A DNA stretch of 64,000 bases from Kappaphycus alvarezii (GCA_002205965.3 NADL03000513.1:1240001-1304000); one strand, 5' to 3'. Shown: positions 1 to 11,234, counted from the stretch's first letter. The notes: generated by a model from the letters alone, not told the origin. Numbers and translations: made by a program.

Positions 1-30
1 AAGAAGAACCAGTCTGGGCCCCAAGGCCGC

Positions 31-160
31 AGAAGTCTGTTCCTACTGTCACAAGCCTGGACACTTTGCAAATAGGTGTCCTGATAATCCACATAGAAAC
101 ACTCGTTGTGGAAAGTGCGGTCGATATGGGCATCATGAAAGTAACTGCTGGTCTAAAGAC
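31..160 (+). other. Element A: gag nucleocapsid with two CCHC zinc knuckles
   Basis: Two C-x2-C-x4-H-x4-C motifs follow each other: CSYCHKPGHFANRC, then CGKCGRYGHHESNC after an eleven-residue linker. In this family the knuckles bind the genomic RNA during particle assembly. Two knuckles rather than one is a useful family marker. The same pair is present in element C near 50985-51085 and a worn version in element E near 34260-34330. Confidence 0.92.
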
Positions 161-689
161 AACAGAAGAGCAAATTTATCGGACACAAGGAGCGAGTCAG
201 GACCAGAGATGAAAATCTTACAAACAGAAAGGATCACAAGTTGACGGATGCCGGTAACGTATCCATCGCTGAAGAAATCAGTCAAGTCAATGTGACAAAA
301 AGGGATGGGGAAGGGAACATTTTATCGAAGAAACCTAGGCTAGATTATGGAATGCTGGAACATATCCCAGCACCTGTACCTCCTCGAACCAAGAGGTCTG
401 ATCAAGTTGTTCCAGGAGTTGGAGTCACTCCGGCCAAGAAGACGAAAAAGAGTAAGAAATTTAAGAATATCCCAAGGACGTACTAGAATATGTGAAGAAG
501 TACAATTTGGTGGCTGAGCTTGCATCAGCCCCAACTGGGATAACGTTTGGTCAACTTTTGAGGGGCGACGCAGAGGACGCGAGGAAAGAACTCAAAAAAT
601 TATCAGGTCTAATAAGTCCGCTAAGGGTAAGAAACTGTTTCTTCAATCGGCCTCGACAGCACCAAGACGTCTTAAACTAGTACCAGTCA

Positions 690-1170
690 AAGTATTGGGA
701 ATGCAAACCCAAGCTCTTTTCGATTCGGGCGCTGTTCCAAACCTTATTTCAGAAACTTTGGTGACAGATCTAGGTCTTGAAGTTATTCCAACTACTCGAA
801 GAATAACTGTGGCGGATGGAACCGTATCAAAATGCATGGGCACTGTTGACAAGGTTTCCGTGTTCTTTGGGGACTCTAAAGTTGATTTAGACTTTCTTGT
901 CATGCCTGATCTCCCTTTCGATGCAATCATTGGCTGCCCTACTATGGAAAGACTAGGGACCTGCATTGACTTGGGCAACCAAATCGTTTCAGTTAATGTT
1001 GACGGCAGAACCGTGAAGATGCCCCTGGATTTCGACAAAAGCACACATCCGGTAGATTTGAAAGAAACGGACAGTGAAGATTTCACTTCTAGCTATGACA
1101 GCGAAGATTCGAACCAACTAAACTTTCGGAAGTGGAGAAGGGTACGCTCGGGGGATACTGAACATGGCAT
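690..1170 (+). other. Element A: retropepsin-type aspartic protease
   Basis: The active-site motif LFDSGAVPN is at the start, followed by a flap-like strand region (TVADGTVSKCMGTV) and a C-terminal FDAIIGCPTME segment that matches the retroviral hydrophobic-ILG block. Such proteases act as homodimers and cut the Gag-Pol polyprotein. Downstream is an acidic linker (SEDFTSSYDSED) that leads to the RT. Homologues are at 49990-50400 (element C), 63400-63800 (D) and 41700-41900 (G). Confidence 0.85.
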
Positions 1171-1529
1171 GGGATGATTATGATTCTGGGTTTGAAACAG
1201 ATGAACTGGAATTCTAGGGTAGGTGTGACACCTGAATGTGTTTCTTTTTGCGATAATATCGAATCAAAGGACGGAATTCGGAGCATGAAAGAAGATTAAA
1301 TTGCAAGGAAAACAGGAATATATCGATTCCATATCTGAAGATGTGAGCACGCCGGAAAAGTCCTTCAAAATTGAGGAGAGGCTCGAGAAGAAGACCGCGC
1401 CAAATGGCAGAAATCAAGAAAAGTACAGCACCTTCCGCCCCGCCTCACTGAAAATATCCGACATGTAGCATCTTCCGAAGTAATTGCATGGAGTGTATCA
1501 GATTTAAGACAAGCAAGTGTACCGGTCAC

Positions 1530-2270
1530 TCACTCATTGAACTTACCGATACTCAACCAATTTACCACAGGCCTAGACGTCAACCGCCAAAATATGACCA
1601 ATTTATCTCAGAGAATGTTACAAGTATGCTGGAAAATGATATCATTCGGCCAGTTTCATCCCCATGGTCATTTCCAGTTGTGGTCGCACCAAAGAAGGAT
1701 GGAAAGCTGCGTTTTTGCGTCGATTACCGACAACTGAACCAGAGAATGATACCCGATCGATTTCCGATTCCGAACATGGAGGAGATCCTCGAGGACTTGA
1801 AGGACGGGAGATACTTCACCTCAATTAATCTTTACACTGGTTATTGGCAGATTCCATTAGATGAAAAATGTAAGGAAAAACAACTTTTACCAGCAAAGCC
1901 GGTACATTCAGGTTCGAAGTGATGCCTTTTGGTCTCATGAATGCCCAGCTACATTCCAAAGAATGATGAACGAGGTTTTGAAAGGACTTCCATTTGCAAG
2001 AGTTTATATCGATGATGTAGTGATATTCTCAAAAACCTTGGATCAGCACATATCGCATGTCAAGACTGTGGTGGAGAGGATATCGGAGTATAGCCTGAAA
2101 ATTAAGTTAAGCAAATGCTTCTTTGCGAAAACGTCTATCCAATTACTCGGTCATATCGTCGATCAAGAGGGAATTAAAGTGGATCCAGAGAAACGAAAAA
2201 AATCAAGTTGGCACCCAGGCCCGCTTCAAAGACGGAGGTTCGAAGCTTCTTAGGACTGGCCTCATATTAC
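1530..2270 (+). other. Element A: reverse transcriptase domain
   Basis: Recognisable Ty3/gypsy RT blocks are present: PVVVAPKKDGKLRFCVDYRQLN (fingers, positions shared with C and D), the FTSI..YTGYWQIPL segment, and the catalytic YIDD box in FARVYIDDVVIF, followed by the thumb block LGHIVDQEGI. The enzyme copies element RNA into DNA in the particle. This copy is a fossil. The same region reads more cleanly in element C (about 48830-49560) and D (about 62170-62930). Confidence 0.93.
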
Positions 2271-2379
2271 AGAAGATTTATCAAAGATTTCGCCAAAACT
2301 GCAGCACCGTTACATGCCAGCACTACGAAGAACGGAAATTTTACTGGAACAAGGAAATGCAGACTGCATTTGAGGAGCT

Positions 2380-2800
2380 TAAAGATAAGCTATGTGTCCC
2401 CCCAGTGCTCATGTACCCAGATTTCAAGAGACCATTCGTTGTGGAGACAGATGCCTCAGAACGGTCTTTGGGTGCCATTTTGTCCCAAAAAGACGAAAAC
2501 GGAAGACTACACCCTGTTCAATTCGCAATCGCACTCTGAATGATGCGGAAAAGAGATACTCAGTCTGCGAGAAAGAAGCGCTAGCTGTCTCTTCGCACTG
2601 AAAAAGTTTCGTGTTTACCTTTTATCACTCGAGAAATTTGTCTTGATAACTGATCACCAGGCACTTAAGACAGCATTCCAAAAGAAAGATGTACATCACC
2701 GCTTGGCCCGATGGCTCGACATTTTCGCAGAATATCGGTTTGAAATTGTGTATAGGCCCGGACGCAATAATCAGCCTGCCGATTACCTATCCCGCTTGAG
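2380..2800 (+). other. Element A: RNase H domain
   Basis: The RNase H start TDASERSLGA and the later TDHQALKTAF block are the standard Ty3/gypsy RNase H signatures, with the tether region FLGLASYYRRFI before them. The end is marked by the YRPGRNNQPADYLSR motif that contains the last catalytic acidic residue. The domain removes the RNA strand of RNA-DNA hybrids during reverse transcription. Confidence 0.9.
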
Positions 2801-2889
2801 GGATCCATTGATTCCAAATGAAAAAGCTTCCGAAGACATCGTCGGAGTTGCCGAAGTTCAAGTGCCGATCGATAACGAGTACGAAGCTT

Positions 2890-4090
2890 ATATTCACGGA
2901 CTTATTAAATTCCTTGATGGACTAGAAATGAGAAAGGTTGATCTCGAACACAGAAATTGGGTACGCAGGAACCAAAAGGCCTTTACATTGTGGAATGGGA
3001 AACTCTTCCGACACACTAAAGCCGGTCCTCGACTAGTGGCCCCTTTGAAAGAAAGAATGAAGATCTTGAGGACTTTCCATGATGAGCTAGGGCATTGGGA
3101 TCTCGAAACAACCAAAAAATTCGTAACTGAGAGATTCTGGTGGCCCGGTATCCAAAGGACGTCTATAATTTCGTGAAAAGCTGTGACAACTGTCAAAAAT
3201 TCACTCCAATACGGAAGTATAAGACAACTCTAAGTTTTCCAGTTTCCGGTCTCTTTGAAACCTTCTCAATTGACTTTGCGGGCCCGTTCAAGGAAACCTC
3301 TTCCGGAAAAAAAAATATCTCCTTATAGGGGTGGAACATCTTACTGGATGGCCAATAGCAGTTGCAGTTGAGGAGGCCAATGCTGAGGTGGTCCTGAGAT
3401 TCATCGAAAAAGAAATAATTGAACCGTTTGGTCTTCCAAAAAGGATCATCTCAGATAACGCCCTTTGTTTTACTGCAACTTCACTGCTTCGTTTTTGGAC
3501 GAGAAAGGGATTCAGCTGAAGACAGTTCTCGCATACGCTCCTATGTCAAACGGTAAAGCGGAGAGGATGGTTGGAACCATCAAACGAGCAATATCGAAAA
3601 CTATGTCGGAGAATGAAATCCAGTGGGAAGATGCCTTACCAAAAGTGTTATACGGCTATCGTCGAAGAAGAGGAAGAAGCGGACGGTCACCATTCGAGCT
3701 AATGTACGGAAGGGCTCCTAGAATGTTACAGAGAGACATGGAAACAAATATTATCGATGAAGAGAGTAGAGAAGTCGAACTACTGGCCACTGAAGGCTGG
3801 AGATCACACCGCGCGCTAACACAGACAAGAAATAAGAATGAAGAGCCTCCAGTCCAAACCTTTCCAGTCGGCTCTAAAGTACTTGTAGTACATGGGAAAG
3901 CAATGCAGCAGGCTGTGAAGTGGCCGGCCTTCCAAACAAAGTACTCGAATCCTTGCGTCGTCACGGAGGAAAGACACCCGCACTATAAGCTATGTTCAAG
4001 CTCAGGGAAGAGATCAAGGAGGGCCATCCATGCACGTCGTCTAGTCCCTTACCATCAGAGGCCTGAAGAATTCCTTCTCACACAGGACTA
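2890..4090 (+). other. Element A: integrase with HHCC finger and DDE core
   Basis: The N-terminal HHCC zinc finger is visible (HDELGHWDLE ... CDNCQKFTP). The core triad lies in IDFAGPF, IISDNALCF and NGKAERMVGTIKR. A GYRRRRGRSGRSPFELMYG block and a basic C-terminal tail (KLCSSSGKRSRRAIHARRLVPYHQRP) follow. Integrase inserts the cDNA into the host genome. No chromodomain follows; the chain continues into the accessory modules. Confidence 0.92.
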
Positions 4091-4129
4091 TGCGCAACCA
4101 CGGGGCATACTCATCTTTAACTATAGAAT

Positions 4130-4570
4130 GATTCCTATGGGAGGAAAAAGGGCCTGGGAATGGATCATCTCGATTACGCGTGACTACTACGAACTCCACG
4201 TAATCATCCATTTCTACATTAATATATGCCTATGTTTTCGTACGTTGAACGGACCATTGCTACCTGAAGAAGATTTCCGACTATTAATAAGAGTTCTATT
4301 TTCATTCCAAAACGGAAGGTTCACGGAAGCAGGTCCAGAGTTTGTGGAGGTAATATATCATTACTCTATAGGAAGATATGGAATGGTAGCTGCTGGAGAC
4401 TTGTCGCAAACGTATCTGAATATTATCCGTCCAATTTACGTATTTCTCAAGAACAACCAAGACTTGCGACTGAGAGGTTACGCCTTACCCCCGGATATGG
4501 AGTATAGACTGGTCCCGTATCCTCTATGGGAACCTTACGTTTCTCCGCCACAAATTGGGAACGTTGGAGG
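4130..4570 (+). other. Element A: post-integrase accessory module 1 (unknown fold)
   Basis: Continuous with the integrase frame. Key features in order: an aromatic lead-in (WEWIISITRDYYELHVI), ICLCFRTLNGPLLPEED, LLIRVLFSFQNG, EFVEVIYHYSIGRYG, LNIIRPIYVF and a closing LVPYPLWEPYV. It is followed by a low-complexity Gly/Pro/Arg tract. I do not recognise the domain. It is clearly paralogous to the next module, and copies are kept in elements B, C, D and, worn, E and F. It could be an assembly, chromatin-targeting or envelope-replacing module, but nothing in the sequence decides this. Confidence 0.75.
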
Positions 4571-4779
4571 CGGCGAGGATCCTCCTGAAGCAGTGATGAT
4601 GATACGAGGAGGACCTTCGGGAGACAACAACCCGCCCAGAAGAGGTTCCGGTCGTCCCCGAGAGGACCTCGTGCAGGTCCCAGTACGTCAGGAGCTGGTC
4701 GCGGCCATTCATCGGGACCGTCCACCACAACTTCATCTCTAGCTCTCCTTCACAACCATGCACAGCATACAGTCGGAAG

Positions 4780-5250
4780 AAGAAGATTATCTTTTTGGCT
4801 GCGCAATATCTCCGAGGATGCGAACGATGCGCAGGTCATTTCTTATTTCATGATAAGCATCTGTTTATGTTTTAGGGCGCTACATGGACCGCACTTATCT
4901 TACGAAGATTCGTTCTTGATGATGCGCGTCTTCTTTTCTTATCGGCATCCATTCCTCCGGCATCTTCCAGAAGAGTTTGCATATCACATATACTTTTTCA
5001 CTCTTGGAAGATTCGGAAGAGTCACGGAAGAAGAATGTATTCAACCCCATCTCGATGTTATCAAACCAATATATGAGGCTATGCTACAAAGTGAGGTACC
5101 AGTAATGCGAACCTACTTTTTAGAACATCATATTGGTAATCAGTTGCATCCGTACCCGTTTGAGAGACCATATATTTTATCAATAAGACAGCGAACACTA
5201 ACGGAAACAGAAGAAGAGCAGCGACGAGCCGGGACGTTCGTCTTGAGCGG
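4780..5250 (+). other. Element A: post-integrase accessory module 2, paralogue of module 1
   Basis: Shares its skeleton with module 1: ICLCFRALHGPHLSYED, MMRVFFSYRH, EFAYHIYFFTLGRFG, LDVIKPIYEA, then LHPYPFERPYI. The modules repeat the order lead-in, ICLCFR.L.GP, RV.FS, EF...IY...GR.G, IRPIY/IKPIY, PYP...PY. This points to an internal tandem duplication. No signal peptide, transmembrane span or furin site is seen, so it is not an evident envelope. It ends just before the LTR. Confidence 0.75.
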
Positions 5251-5257
5251 GAGGGCG

Positions 5258-5966
5258 TGATGTGCGCAAATTCGCACACGAAAAAATCTAGATGAGGACC
5301 ATAATTGTATACAGTATTGGAACTGGGAAGATATTTTTACAGTTTTTGAATTTGCAAGATATTTTTAATTTGGGTGAGTGTGGCAAATTCATCGGTTGAT
5401 TTTTTATTTTAGGACACGCTGTCATAGTGGATGTCAGTACAGTTCTAGGTTGTGGGTGATACTACGAGTGACTCTGAAAGGTCTATATAATGGCCACATC
5501 AATTCCCACCCCTGGCTGATGGGTGGCTGGCATGGGTATGGCACCTAGATATTTACCTTGAGGAAATATCTTCTAATGGTCTCTCTGGTTCACACGATTC
5601 CCGTGAATGCGTTTTAGTATGTTTGATTGAGACTTTAGGATTAGCCGAAAAGTCTATATAAGCCGCGTAAACTGCTTCCTTTAGTGGAGGTGAAGCAAGT
5701 TGGCAGACAACTTCAGGTCAAGCTCCGAGTAGTAGGAAGTTGAGAGTCAACTTCAGACCCAGAAAACTTTTTCCTAAGCTGGTCGCAGAGCATCAGTGGT
5801 AGTCCCTGCCCCTTTATACTTGCTTGTAGCCCTCTCAACTCTCTCCCATATACACTCCTTTTTATTTGTTCAACTATACCACGGTAGCACTTTTGTCGCT
5901 CGCAACACCTCCGTCTTGGGGTAGTTGGTTCTAAGTATCTCTTCTCCCGACGATTTACCCCTATCA
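5258..5966 (+). repeat. Short-class LTR (3' LTR of element A)
   Basis: Starts TGATGTGCGC and ends CCCCTATCA, about 709 bp, with the TG...CA ends usual for LTRs. It contains two TATA-like boxes, TCTATATAA near 5482-5490 and TCTATATAAG near 5653-5662, and a small GC-rich inverted repeat (CCACCC ... GGGTGG) near 5509-5530. Closely matching copies are the solo LTR at 54104-54822 and, reversed, 58531-59250. A purine-rich stretch (GAGCGGGAGGG) just before 5258 is a likely polypurine tract. Confidence 0.92.
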
Positions 5967-6364
5967 GAATGAATGGTCGGGCTTTATTGCTCAGTAGTTT
6001 CCTTCTAAGTAGTTTGTCACACTTTCAGTAAGGGAAGATCAGTAGTCGCGTCGAATTTGTCGTAACAGGTATCAGTGCAAGCATTTGCATGGTAACGGAT
6101 CAGACAGCCTCGAACTTTTTCATTACTAGCACTACGCCGGTACATACATATTCTGAGACCACCGCATTATCCTTCGGATGACCTAATAGTGGTGAACAAT
6201 AATATACCGGCCACATAGCAAGACATTCACACTGCGAGGTTACTGAGAATAGGATCATAGTCTTAACCACGTTCCTTGAGACGAGGATCAGACCAATTCC
6301 TTTAGAAGGTAGTCCAGAGTCGAAAAAAGAGGAATGACCCCCGACTCTCGAATTACTTTATGCC
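5967..6364. other. Unassigned spacer
   Basis: About 400 bp between the LTR of element A and a LINE tail. I see no open frame of note, no repeat shared with the rest of the window and no RNA gene. Confidence 0.5.
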
Positions 6365-6632
6365 TTCGTGGTGGTAGATCTTTACAAGTTGTACAGTATG
6401 GCACAGAAGCGTGCGGAGGGTACTCAGAAATTAAATACGAATGCAGGCGGCGGGAGGAAACTTGTCCCGCCTGCATCTCTTGAGGACTAAACGCAAAACG
6501 GGTAACGAAATCGCGAAGCTCCTGTTGAGAAGAGGAACCGCAACGGGAAGCAGCAAGGAAGCAAGGCGACGGAAGAAACCCTGGCCGTCATTGCCCAAGG
6601 CGCCATAAATATCATTTTTAACAGGGAAGAGG
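6365..6632 (-). mobile_element. LINE 3' end, 5'-truncated (copy L1)
   Basis: On the minus strand this aligns by eye with the last codons and 3' UTR of the LINE at 43725-44425 and 54823-55940. Shared landmarks are the stretch that encodes TRFAF.LQ and a following 3' UTR with GCACGCTTCTGTGC-like sequence. The match stops near 6632 inside the coding tail, which is the usual 5' truncation of LINE copies. It is non-functional. Confidence 0.7.
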
Positions 6633-7858
6633 TACTTTCACCGCTACATTATCTGACATTGTCCCTGCCATGTAAGATATTTTTCGAACTAGTTATCACT
6701 GCTAGCACTCAGAAGTATATCTTATGAACGCACCGAAAACGGATCTAGTCAAGGTGAAACTCCTTTGGATTGCGTGCTGTCCTACTGCATCCCATGCGAT
6801 GCAATGTAGCTCGCAATATTCATTTATAGCTGTTTTATCCTAACAGCTGCCACGAGATGGACTCCACTTGATCCTCCAGGGGAGTTCACTGCATCTTGTT
6901 GGTCCGTAAGATTTTATGCTTTTACCTAGTATAACAATTCTTTCAAGACACAACTTGTGAAAATTGACCAAATATTTTAATATCTATCCCGGTGTCCTAC
7001 AGTGGTGCTGAATTGTGGAGCAATATTTTTATTGAGGCCCACAATTTATATTTATTATGAATCATCAAGGAATAATTTTATCTATTTTACACTGGCACTA
7101 TTTTATGCTAAATTCAGTGTGAAATAATTTTTATGTCCTACAGTTGGGTTTTTATATTATACAGGCTATAATTATTGCATTTATGCTACCAACAAATTAT
7201 TATCTGGATGATTGCTTACCTGGAAAATACTGCAATAATTATTGCTGAGCCTGAATTATGTCTGCCAAAATTATTGAACGGCTCACCTGATTTTTGTAGC
7301 AGGTTCACCCTGGTGTAGATTATAAGTAGTCTAGGTTGTTAGAAATATTTTTACATCCTCGGGCTATCGAAATATTCCCCTCGATCAGATATTATTAAAT
7401 TTGATTTTCTATTCATTATTCATTCGAAGTCCAATTGTGGCATTTATTCTTTATTCAAGTTGGCACTAATTATTATTATTTGGATCTACATCTCCCAATT
7501 AATTTTCAAAACTGACTTCGATTTTCTATGGCTACTTCGAAAGCCGCATGTCAGCTGAATGGGCTCGCGGCAACATTTTAGTCGCCATTCCATAGTGCGC
7601 CCATTTTCACCGTAGTGTTTTCCCCGCCGCCGCAATACTGCACAGGCTAATGGGAATTTCACCCTATGTCGCAGTAAATCACCCCATTAAACCCAAACAT
7701 TCCTCCCTTTACAAACAGTAAAACACTACCATCGGATATATCTTCCAAGGGTGAAACACCCAAACCTTTCTTCTACCATCTTCCTCCAAGTTGGCAGTCA
7801 CACTAGATATGTCTTTGGAACCAGTCAAGGGGGGCGACTCTTTGATGATGAGGGACGG
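6633..7858. other. AT-rich non-coding spacer
   Basis: No convincing coding sequence. Roughly 6930-7480 is strongly AT-rich with many ATTATT-type words, and the word TCCTACAGT occurs twice (near 7000 and 7136). From about 7520 the base composition turns more GC-rich (CCCCGCCGCCGC near 7623). It could be an old non-autonomous repeat or ordinary intergenic DNA. I found no terminal inverted repeats. Confidence 0.4.
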
Positions 7859-8395
7859 ATGTACTAATCAGTGCAGGAGGTGGCTATCCTCCATGAATCT
7901 ACTCAGAAATACGGCGTGTGTATGGACCTGGCTGACTTGCATACCTTGCAAGCAGAAAGCGAATCGCGTAGTGAGGTCGTGAAACTCCTGGTAGGGTGGT
8001 ATTGCGACGTAAGGCGGTATGGGCAACGAGACGGCAGAAGAAGCAGGAACTATCGTGGCCTGAAGCCCCGTAGACGTCAATGCCGACAGGTACGGGGAGG
8101 ATATCAAGGCTTCGACAGACCTCGCCGTAATGCGAGTATTAAGCATGCTCCGCGGGGGTATCAGCAGCGGCTTCGTACCTCGCTCCCTGGAATATTCTTG
8201 GCTGGGCGTGAGGATGCGCCACTGCAACGTCCATAGCGATCTCGCGATGGTCGAGGCCGTATGCACCGGGGATGTACAGGTCTATGTGTAAGGTGGAAAA
8301 GGGAAGAGAGTATTCTACAAGCGCCGAGATGCCCACTTGTTTGCAGAAGCGTTGGATAGCACTGCGTAGGACGTTGTGTTGATTTGCTTCAGGTA
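7859..8395 (-). mobile_element. LINE C-terminal fragment with restriction-like endonuclease tail (copy L2)
   Basis: Minus-strand reading gives a tail typical of this LINE family: a NVLRSAIQRFCKQVGI helix, then IDLYIPGAYGLDHREIAMDV with AVAHPHA. The D-x(n)-D-x-A/T-V pattern matches the PD-(D/E)XK-like endonuclease core of LINEs that cut specific sites. The end of the protein (DLTTRFAFCLQGMQ) lies near 7930-8000. The 5' end is missing beyond about 8395, and the tail needs more than one frame, so the copy is dead. It is more diverged from copies L5 and L7 than they are from each other. Confidence 0.75.
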
Positions 8396-8779
8396 ATCAA
8401 ATATGAAAAGGCATTTGTTGTTATAGAAACGGTCCTTTTTGTAGGAGAGCGGTCGTCTCCACAAACTTTTGTTTTGTTAATCCCCTGACATCTGATTTTT
8501 CAAAACAAATCTTCCCACAAATTTTATTTTTCGGACAAAATCAGGAAACGAATTTTTCCCTATGAATCTCAATTCACTGCATAACTCCATTTCCATTTTA
8601 TCTCTGAGGATTTTGTTCCTCATTTTTCAGAAGAGAAATCTTTCGACTCGTGATCCGCTTCGTCCTCAAAAACCAGTTCCGATATTTTATCAAGCAGATT
8701 TTTAGATATTGCCCTTATTGTATGCAAATCCAAAGCTGCGGAATTGCTTCACATTTTTATTTCGTCGAAACCCGTGAAA
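8396..8779. other. Unassigned, possibly the 5' part of the following LTR
   Basis: The long LTR that follows has a clear 3' end, but its 5' limit is not visible. Other long LTRs have about 300-400 bp before the point where homology starts here, so this stretch may be its decayed U3 start. No open frame or other repeat is seen. Confidence 0.35.
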
Positions 8780-9857
8780 CTTTCCAAAGACGTTGCCCTA
8801 TTTAAAGTTCGAAATAGTCGCCGTCGAAGCAAACCCCCGCCATCAACTACTCCATTGGTTCACCCTTTTTTGCTCTCAACATGACCAACCTTCGCTCGTC
8901 CCTCACCATCGCCAAGTCATCCAGAGGCCGCCGCCCCCTCAAGGCTCTGGCCTTGATGGCCGATGGACCAACCGATTATTATAATTATTGCAGAAGAATG
9001 GACACGGAACGCGCTCGGAATTGGGACCCAAAGCACTGCTTCGAGGAGACGGAGGAGGCAGGGAGGAGGTACAAAAAGAGGATGCTGAAGAAGTAGTACA
9101 AGAAGAGGAGTCTGATTCTGAGGCGGATGGATTGGAAGGTGAGGAGGACTGGGTGGACCGGTGGTGGCCACTAATGTACAAGGGTTAGAGAGCTTCTGTG
9201 GAGGATGGAAGGTAGGGCGAGGAATTAGTCGTTGTTTCTGACTCTTCTGAAAGGGGTGAAGAGGAATTGGAAGGCAATGAGGAAGGATTGGAGGAAACGA
9301 ATATGTCCGTGGGTGTTATCTATAATTCTGGGCCGTTCAATGGTATTTGTAGGTACTTCATTGGGGGTATGGATATTTTGGAGGAATTATTTGGCTCTGA
9401 GCTCGAGGACCAAGATTGCAAGGAGGGAATGGAGATATTTATCCGGATGGTATCTGCTTAGTCTTTTTCAATCACACGATTCCATTTGATGCATTTTATG
9501 GTACTTAGTATGTTTTTTTGAGAATTTCGGGGTAGCCGAAAAGTCTATATAAGCTGAATAAGCTGCTTTCTCTTGTTTAGGTCAAGCAAGTTTGCAGAAA
9601 AATTCAAGTTAAGTCCCGAGTAGTAGGAAGTTGAGATAAAACTTCAGAACCAGAAGCATTTTTCTTACGCTGATCACAGAGCATAAGTGATAGACCCTGC
9701 CCCTTCTATATTCTCTTGCAGCCATCTCAACTGCCTTCCTTAATCACCTCTTTCTGTTAACTAAACTATAGTACGGTTGAACTTTTTCCCTTGCAATACC
9801 TCCTTCTTGGGTAATTGGTTCTAAGTATCTCTTCTCCCGAAAATTTTTTCTTATCAG
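8780..9857 (+). repeat. Long-class LTR with U3 acidic reading frame, solo
   Basis: Homologous to 28693-30076 in the same direction. A TATTTAAA box lies near 8800, followed by an ATG at 8881 that opens the U3 frame (MTNLRSSLTIAKSSRGRR, then GPTDYYNYCRR). The frame's acidic middle and its hallmark end DILEELFGSELED lie near 9370-9415. The R-U5 part, from TCTATATAAG near 9543 to the ending CTTATCA at 9857, matches the other LTRs. No internal element sequence follows it, so it looks like a solo LTR. The frame is broken at several places. Confidence 0.78.
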
Positions 9858-11234
9858 TAACACAAAAAAATTGGTTCCTCCGCTGCTTCCCATTGCCTCG
9901 ATGCCGGGTTCGTGCAGTAGAGACTATGGAGTCGCTCTACGACAGTATGACGAGCAGCTCCTCCGAGGTCTTCTGGAGAAGGGTGACTTGGCGATCATGT
10001 CGGTTGACCCTGAGAGATTCATGCAAGTAGTGCATGAGATGTCCCCATGTAAGTAGAGAGTCTTCGGGCAATTACTTCTCGTACATTGCGTGCCAGGGTG
10101 ACAAAATGGGACTTGACAGTATTACTGAAGCCTCGCCGAAAATTTTCAAGGCTCAATGCTTGTCTGTAGTATGGGGTATGGGAGAAATACAACAATCCCT
10201 TAGTTCTCTGGAGAACTACAGATACGAGAAACGCCTGCCTTGTAAGAAACCCCAAGAGGAATTCGTCATTGAACTGCATCATGGATTGTGCCCGTCACCG
10301 TCTGTTGCGATGTTATTCTTCGCGAGCAAATTGCACTGAACGGGATAATCCTGGACGGCAGGAAAGAAGTAGACCACCTCCGATAGGCGTCTACGACTGC
10401 TTTGTATATTCGCAGCTCCTTAATAGGATCTAGTATCAGTACAAGTCTCTTTCTCTCGCTGTTACTTCTGAGAGCTTGTACCGGAGCTAGCATAATGGGC
10501 GGCCGAATTTATCATCAGAGGCGCAAGAGGACAAGAAGCCGCGATTTAAATATGCGCGTCGACGTTTCTTCGGATATAGCAGCTTCCCTGGAAGCTGAAG
10601 TTCTTGAAAGGACTCGGTTGGGGGAACGCCTCCGGCCACAGCTCGGACGCATTTTTAGATCATCTCTTCGAAACCTCTGGCTCCTTCCATGGTACGTGAA
10701 TGGGGAAAGACGTGTAACAAGTAGCCTGTATTGCAGCACCGGGGATATTTAGGATAGAGTGAAGCGCCATTTGGCTGCCCTTGAAGTCGGCACTTGTTTC
10801 CAGGAAGCGATTAAGGGACTCTACATTTTCCTAAAAATCATGCTGCATGAATGCTGTCGAGCTTATCCTGGCGTTGAGAATACGAATCCCGTCGCTTTGC
10901 ACTTGTTTCAGCCGGCCAGGTAAAGCTGTTTGATTGGCAGCGGGGTGCAATAGCCCGGCAAACCTTGAACTTTTTCAGGGATATATAGAAGTCGTCCTCA
11001 GTTGTGAATCACCAAGAAAGGGCTTCTATCTCTTTTCGCAGCTGTTCGTGGGCTCCAATTGTATATTAGTGGACATCATGCTATATTTTAGTAGCATCTG
11101 CCATACCTTTTTAGTCATCCTCTGTCTCTCGCCATCCTCTTCAGACAACAGCAAATATGGTATTCTCCGGAAAAAAAGGATGAATGACTAGGTAACAAAG
11201 CAATATTCCCAATTTTTCGCCCTGTTGAGTCCCA
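9858..11234. other. Unassigned region, possible decayed LINE body or host exons
   Basis: It lies between a solo LTR and a plus-strand LINE C-terminus, so it could be the decayed upstream body of that LINE, but I see no reverse transcriptase motif. Coding-like tracts are present: about 9900-10053 (ends at a GTAAGT, a possible splice donor) and a 57-codon stop-free run at 10752-10923 (frame begins DRVKRHLAALEVG) that ends beside CAG|GTAAAG. A TTTTCAG acceptor lies 59 bp later, but a stop follows soon after the join. Function unknown. Confidence 0.25.

Larger units (their letters stand above)
1..5966 (+). mobile_element. Ty3/gypsy LTR element A, 5' part outside the window
   Basis: The domain order on the plus strand is nucleocapsid zinc knuckles, retropepsin, reverse transcriptase, RNase H, integrase, two accessory modules and a 3' LTR. 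RT-RNase H-integrase order places it in Ty3/gypsy (Metaviridae) rather than Ty1/copia. No chromodomain is visible; the space after integrase is taken by the accessory pair. The copy is broken, with about a dozen interruptions. Its sequence and LTR are very close to elements C and D, so it is a young fossil. The 5' LTR and most of gag lie to the left of the window. Confidence 0.95.

Noticed and set aside
4780-5250. Accessory module 2 as a retroviral envelope
   Set aside because: No signal peptide, transmembrane anchor or cleavage site is seen, and it is a paralogue of the upstream module.
7868-8266. 132-codon minus-strand frame as an independent gene
   Set aside because: It is partly out of frame with the LINE tail in the same place; the family match shows the region is LINE copy L2.
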